Assembly (NCBI GenBank): GCA_016292515.1
Contig: JAEDIJ010000005.1
Coordinates: 22,918 to 86,917, forward strand
Source: Victivallaceae bacterium
Lineage (GTDB): Bacteria; Verrucomicrobiota; Lentisphaeria; Victivallales; Victivallaceae
Length of the DNA: 64,000 bases
Direction: 5' to 3'
Position 1 is the stretch's first letter, and each line of letters starts with the position of its first letter. A program made the position numbers and the translations under genes. Under the pieces are notes generated by a model. That model had not been told where the DNA came from. It made no database searches and worked only from the letters and a program-made list of their open reading frames with translations. Below, in pieces: positions 60,339 through 64,000 of this stretch.

Positions 60339-61625
60339 TTAAAATTCCTCGATGCGGAGTTTGCGCACCGGAGAGAGATTGAAAGGCAACACGCTGATCT
60401 CGTCGAGTGCCTTGACGACGGCTTTCTCGCTGGCGGGGTGCGTCAATACGACCAATTCGGCGCAGTTCGTGCCGTTTTCCGGCTGAATGACGCTTGCGAG
60501 GTTGATCTTGTGCGAAGCGAGGATCTGCGAAACGCTGGCGACCACGCCGGGTTCGTCGCTGACCGTAAAGCGCAGATAGTAACGCGAAACGATCTCCTCC
60601 ATCGCGGCGAGACGGTCAAAAAGTTTTCCCTCGGTGAAAGCGGGGAGACGACGGACGGAGCCGGTCAAAATGTTGCGGCCGATGTCGACGAGATCGGCGA
60701 CCACCGCGCTCGCCGTCGCCGCGCGCCCCGCGCCGCGACCGTAGAAAAGCGTACGGCCGACCATATCGCCCTCGACCATCACGCCGTTGAAAACGTCGGA
60801 AATGTTGGCGAGCATCGCCTTTTTGGGGACGAGCGTCGGATGTACGCGCATTTCGACGGCGCCGTCGTTGTTTTTGATGATGCCGAGCAATTTCACGCGG
60901 TAGCCGAGCTCGTCGGCGTTGGCGATGTCGCGGCTGTCGAGATCGCGGATGCCTTCGACGTGAACGTCATCGGCGGCGAACCATTGCCCGTAGGCGAGCG
61001 AAGCGAGGATCGCCGTCTTGTGGGCGGTGTCGAAACCGTCGATGTCGAGCGACGGATTGGCTTCGGCATAACCGAGCTTCTGGGCGTCGGCGAGGACGGT
61101 GTTGAATTCGGCGTGCTCGCGCTCCATGCGGGTCAGAATGTAGTTGCAGGTGCCGTTGAGAATGCCGCAGATGCGGCCGATGCGGTTGGCGGCGAGACCT
61201 TCGCGAAGCGATTTCAAAATCGGAATACCGCCGCCGACACTCGCTTCATAAAAGAGATCGACGTGATTTTTTTCCGCCGCGGCAAAAAGTTCCGCGCCGT
61301 GATGCGCGAGCAACGCCTTGTTGGCGGTGACGACGCTTTTGCCGGCATTGAGGGCGTCGAGAATGACTTTTTTGGCAAACGTGGTGCCGCCGATCAATTC
61401 GACGACGACGTCCGCCGCCGCGATCGCCTGATTGCAGTCGGTGGTGAGTACGCCATCAGGAACCTTGACGCCGCGGTCGCGGACGATGTCGAGGTCGGCG
61501 ATTTTTTCGAGTTTGAGTTTCACTCCGGTACGGGTCGCCATCAAATCGGCGTTTTTGACCAGAATGTCCGCGACGCCGGCGCCGACGGTGCCGAACCCGA
61601 TGATACTGACTTTGATTTCTTTCAT
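60339..61625 (-). CDS. hom: Homoserine dehydrogenase
   Basis: 428 residues, with AGAGGA upstream. VSIIGFGTVGAGVADIL binds NAD(P); VVTANKALLAHHGAEL and ASVGGGIPILKSLREGL are conserved; GILNGTCNYILTRME and YAEANPSLDIDGFDTAHK carry the catalytic Lys and Asp. A C-terminal ACT domain (about 350-420) suggests feedback inhibition by threonine. It reduces aspartate semialdehyde to homoserine. It heads the long minus-strand run down to the fucosidase. Confidence 0.96.
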   Translation of the reverse strand: MKEIKVSIIGFGTVGAGVADILVKNADLMATRTGVKLKLEKIADLDIVRDRGVKVPDGVLTTDCNQAIAAADVVVELIGGTTFAKKVILDALNAGKSVVTANKALLAHHGAELFAAAEKNHVDLFYEASVGGGIPILKSLREGLAANRIGRICGILNGTCNYILTRMEREHAEFNTVLADAQKLGYAEANPSLDIDGFDTAHKTAILASLAYGQWFAADDVHVEGIRDLDSRDIANADELGYRVKLLGIIKNNDGAVEMRVHPTLVPKKAMLANISDVFNGVMVEGDMVGRTLFYGRGAGRAATASAVVADLVDIGRNILTGSVRRLPAFTEGKLFDRLAAMEEIVSRYYLRFTVSDEPGVVASVSQILASHKINLASVIQPENGTNCAELVVLTHPASEKAVVKALDEISVLPFNLSPVRKLRIEEF

Positions 61626-61677
61626 AATTTCCTCTGACTTTGGTTTCAGACAGTAAGACGCAATATGCTGATTTTAT

Positions 61678-61706
61678 AATATAGCACCATAACGCGCGCG
61701 CGTCAA
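61678..61706 (-). promoter_or_regulatory. Strong promoter of hom
   Basis: Minus strand TTGACG (61706-61701), 17 nt, TATATT (61683-61678), about 53 nt before the start. The repeat locus begins directly upstream. Confidence 0.75.
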
Positions 61707-61707
61707 T

Positions 61708-62236
61708 CCCCCTTAAAATCTCCTGCGCACCCGTAAGAGGGTGCGCCCCGCTTTGCGGCTTCGGTCGATTTTCGGGGGAGCCCCCGCGCTCTCGCGCATC
61801 CGTTCCTCGCTTCGCTCCGGTACTCGCGGCTTCGCGTAAGGTAGTTTTTACTTTTGCTTAAAATCCCCCATGCCCCCTTGAAATTCAGAGATGAGAGATG
61901 AGAGATGAGAGAGACTCGTGCAGATGTCAGTCTCGCGGACGCCGCCGCGAAATTTGCGGGGCAATGGGAATGGTGATCCTCCGTCGCTCTGCGAGCTATG
62001 GAGGACAGGGATTTGTGGGAGTTGTGGGAGTTGTGAGATAAGGCAAACCTGCGGAGTCCGGGACAAAACGCAAGTTGCAACTCTTACGTTAGAGATCGCG
62101 GAAGAGAGCGTATAGTCCCATATCTCCCACAGCTCTCACTCCTCCCAAAAATCCCACTGTATCGCGTCCTTTTCGCGCCAGCGGCGCGATGCATTGCTTC
62201 GCGTAGTGCGATCTCATCTCTCATCTCTCATCTCTT
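61708..62236. repeat. Dispersed modular repeat, copy 6, with module B inverted
   Basis: Module A (about 61708-61886, plus) matches copy 4 including GCGCACCC/GGGTGCGC. The following segment is module B and the start of C in the opposite direction: TCCTCCCAAAAATCCCACTG near 62140 is the reverse of the G-run start of copies 1 and 4. Heptad repeats bracket it as inverted ends (GAGATGAGAGATGAGAG at about 61888 and CTCTCATCTCTCATCTC at about 62215). The last bases overlap the 3' end of hydF. No gene is seen. Confidence 0.86.
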
Positions 62237-63442
62237 AAAAAAGACGCTCATTACGCGCGGCAAAACGCCGCGACAGGCGGAGATCGCCATGCCGTAGTTG
62301 GTGATGGGGACGTGATACTTTTGTGCGGTCTGTAAGCGGGAAAGGATCTCGCGGCGGCCGATCATACAGCCGCCGCATTGAATGACGAGAGCATAGTCGG
62401 AGAGATTTTCGGGGAAATCGTGACCGGAAAAAACGTCGAATGACAAATTTTTTCCGGTTTTCTGGCGGATGAGCCGGGGAATTTTGACGCGGCCGATGTC
62501 GTCGGAAGTGGCGTGATGCGTGCAGGCTTCGGCGATCAGAATTTTGTCGCCGTCTTGAAGATGATCGATTTTTTCCGCGCCGGAAGCGAGAATTGAAATG
62601 TCGCTCTTGGCGGCGGCGAGGAGAATGGAAAAAGTCGTGCAGGGAATATCCCTTTGCGTGTTGGCGACCATGAAGTCGACGACCTGGGAGTCGCAGACGA
62701 CGAGATCGGGGGAAACATTGAGCTTTTTGAGGGCTTCAATGTATTGAGATTCCTTAACGACAATGACGGCGGAATCGCCGTCGAGCGCGTCGCGGATCGC
62801 CTGAACCTGCGGTAAAATCAATCTGCCGCGCGGAGCTTGGATGTCGATCGGTACGATGAGGACGACGAGACTGCCGGGGGCGATGAATTTGCGGAGCATT
62901 GGCGGATTTTGGAGGAAATCGTCGGGAACGACTTCGATCAAAGCCGTTTTGAGCGCGGATAATATCGCGTCGCGCGTGTCGTAAAGGGCGGAAACGGAAA
63001 GAATTTGCGAAATGCCTTCCGAATGAATGACGGTTGAAAAATCTGTATCAGCGGGGGCTTCATCCCATTTGTTGACGATGACGATAATGGGAATTTTGTG
63101 CTCTTTGGCGGAAGAAACGATTTCCTTTTCCGCCGCGCCCCAAATGCCGGGGGTGGTAACGAGTAAAGCGACGTCGGCGCGTTGAAAGATTTTGCGGGTA
63201 CGTTCGACGCGCAGGGAGCCGATGGCGGAATCGTCGTCGAAGCCGGCGGTATCGAGAAAAACGACGGGGCCGAGGGGATGGAGTTCCATGGTTTTTTCGA
63301 CGACGTCGGTGGTAGTTCCGGGTTGAGGAGAAACGATCGAAACGTCCTGACCGGAAATTTTATTCAGCAGCGTCGACTTGCCGCAATTGGCTCTGCCGAA
63401 GAGCGCGATCTGCAACCGCAAAGATTTCGGTACTCCATCCAT
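62228..63442 (-). CDS. hydF: [FeFe]-hydrogenase maturation GTPase HydF
   Basis: 404 residues from ATG 63442, with GAGG 5 nt upstream. The GTPase half has GRANCGKST at 16-24, SPQPGTTTDVVE, FLDTAGFDD and NKWDE. The C-terminal cluster-binding part has CTHH near residue 300 and CGGC near 350, the C-x-H and C-x2-C ligands of HydF. It is the scaffold that delivers the diiron subcluster to hydrogenase. HydE, HydG and the hydrogenase are not in this window, but the gene predicts fermentative hydrogen metabolism. Confidence 0.93.
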   Translation of the reverse strand: MDGVPKSLRLQIALFGRANCGKSTLLNKISGQDVSIVSPQPGTTTDVVEKTMELHPLGPVVFLDTAGFDDDSAIGSLRVERTRKIFQRADVALLVTTPGIWGAAEKEIVSSAKEHKIPIIVIVNKWDEAPADTDFSTVIHSEGISQILSVSALYDTRDAILSALKTALIEVVPDDFLQNPPMLRKFIAPGSLVVLIVPIDIQAPRGRLILPQVQAIRDALDGDSAVIVVKESQYIEALKKLNVSPDLVVCDSQVVDFMVANTQRDIPCTTFSILLAAAKSDISILASGAEKIDHLQDGDKILIAEACTHHATSDDIGRVKIPRLIRQKTGKNLSFDVFSGHDFPENLSDYALVIQCGGCMIGRREILSRLQTAQKYHVPITNYGMAISACRGVLPRVMSVFFKR

Positions 63443-63462
63443 AATCACCTCGCATTTTTCAT

Positions 63463-63490
63463 AATATACAGGTTTTTCACAAAAAATCAA
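63463..63490 (-). promoter_or_regulatory. Putative promoter of hydF
   Basis: Minus strand TTGATT (63490-63485), 16 nt, TATATT (63468-63463), about 20 nt before the start. Confidence 0.55.
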
Positions 63491-63526
63491 AATAAAATCC
63501 CCAGTATTTCAAAAATCCGCAATTCA

Positions 63527-64000
63527 TGCCACACCCCACGGGCGTGGGGAAGACACGACGCCTTTGAGGCAACGCGCGCGGTGTTTAGAAACACCCCCAC
63601 GGGCGTGGGGAAGACCCGCCATAGGCGTTAGCATCGGCGGACTCGGTGGAAACACCCCCACGGGCGTGGGGAAGACTTTCTTTTCTTTATAAGGGGGATG
63701 CAAGGGGGAGAAACACCCCCACGGGCGTGGAGAAGACACAGCGTTGCATCCTGTTCGGGAAATTACAGCGGAAACACCCCCACGGGCGTGGGGAAGACTC
63801 TCGCACTCAATACCTCTTGCTTTTAGCCACGGAAACACCCCCACGGGCGTGGGGAAGACATTTCATCGGCACTTATTTCAACATTGCCGATAGAAACACC
63901 CCCACGGGCGTGGGGAAGACATCGCGGAGAACGCCGTCCAAGTGCCGTATTTGGAAACACCCCCACGGGCGTGGGGAAGACACGCCTTAACTCAGGTGGC
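63527..64000 (-). CRISPR. Type I-E-like CRISPR array (partial; continues beyond the window)
   Basis: Eight 28-bp repeats start at 63527, 63588, 63649, 63710, 63771, 63832, 63893 and 63954, with exact 61-bp spacing and seven full 33-bp spacers. The core is a hairpin, CCCCACG and CGTGGGG. On the minus strand the repeat begins GTCTTCCCCACGCCCGTGGG, like type I-E repeats. The repeat at 63527 is degenerate in what would be its 3' end, marking the leader-distal end, so leader and cas genes should lie past 64000. The copy at 63710 has one G-to-A change. The base before each repeat is always A or G, so a 29-bp repeat with 32-bp spacers is likely. Confidence 0.96.

Noticed and set aside
63524..63990. 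Frames with repeated PHARGGVS- or HPHGRGED-like units
   Set aside because: They are translations of CRISPR repeats, not a repeat protein.

Overview
The window (about 58-60% G+C by eye, dense genes on both strands) looks like the chromosome of an anaerobic, Gram-negative-type bacterium, most likely of the PVC superphylum near Lentisphaerota/Victivallales. This is an inference from content: FTLIELLVV-type pseudopilins, anaerobic enzymes (IorAB, HydF), secreted or cytoplasmic glycosidases of families GH20 and GH29, a DIG-variant Ser/Thr kinase next to an ECF-like sigma factor, and a MurA with Asp in place of the active-site Cys. No rRNA or marker tree is available to confirm it.

Layout. 1-4840 (+): end of purL, then a tightly coupled run sigma factor - ttcA-like - mcsA - mcsB (protein-arginine kinase). 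4844-8649 (-): dinG-type helicase, zinc-ribbon coiled-coil protein, ruvB. 8793-17450 (+): transketolase with a Cys-rich tail, phosphohexomutase, an exported unknown, malic enzyme, murA (Cys to Asp), and a parvulin-type isomerase. 18220-25543 (-): a probable seven-gene run, rpiB-glyA fusion - serS - aminotransferase - pyrH - lipoprotein - lepB. 25671-26096 is a tandem-ACT protein, followed by a tRNA-Asp. 26805-31058 (-): truB - unknown - iorA - iorB. 31171-35406 (-): GH20, a 2-hydroxyacid dehydrogenase, obgE and rpmA. 35567-39503: glycosyltransferase, two envelope proteins, and an AT-rich AAA ATPase cassette flanked by palindromes. 39571-45090 (-): minor pseudopilin operon. 46017-51894 (+): DUF805 protein, ketopantoate reductase, small Cys-rich secreted protein, a kinase / sigma / zinc-finger cluster with two broken frames, zinc-ribbon protein and radical SAM enzyme. 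52401-61625 (-): fucosidase, pfk, prfB, nifU-like, proS, aspartokinase, hom. 62228-63442 (-): hydF. 63527-64000: a type I-E-like CRISPR array that runs off the window.

The most striking non-coding feature is a dispersed, modular intergenic repeat family at six loci (17.5-18.2, 26.2-26.5, 33.8-34.0, 45.2-45.9, 51.9-52.3 and 61.7-62.2 kb). One module of about 280 bp occurs five times, in both orientations. It contains three hairpins whose stems vary by compensatory changes between copies, which suggests selection on an RNA (or DNA) fold. A second module has G-rich tracts and heptad repeats and is inverted in one copy. No transposase or reading frame is shared between copies. Coding is otherwise mostly housekeeping: purine and pyrimidine synthesis, translation, pentose and glycolytic carbon flow, threonine/lysine-branch amino acid synthesis, envelope biogenesis and anaerobic electron chemistry.
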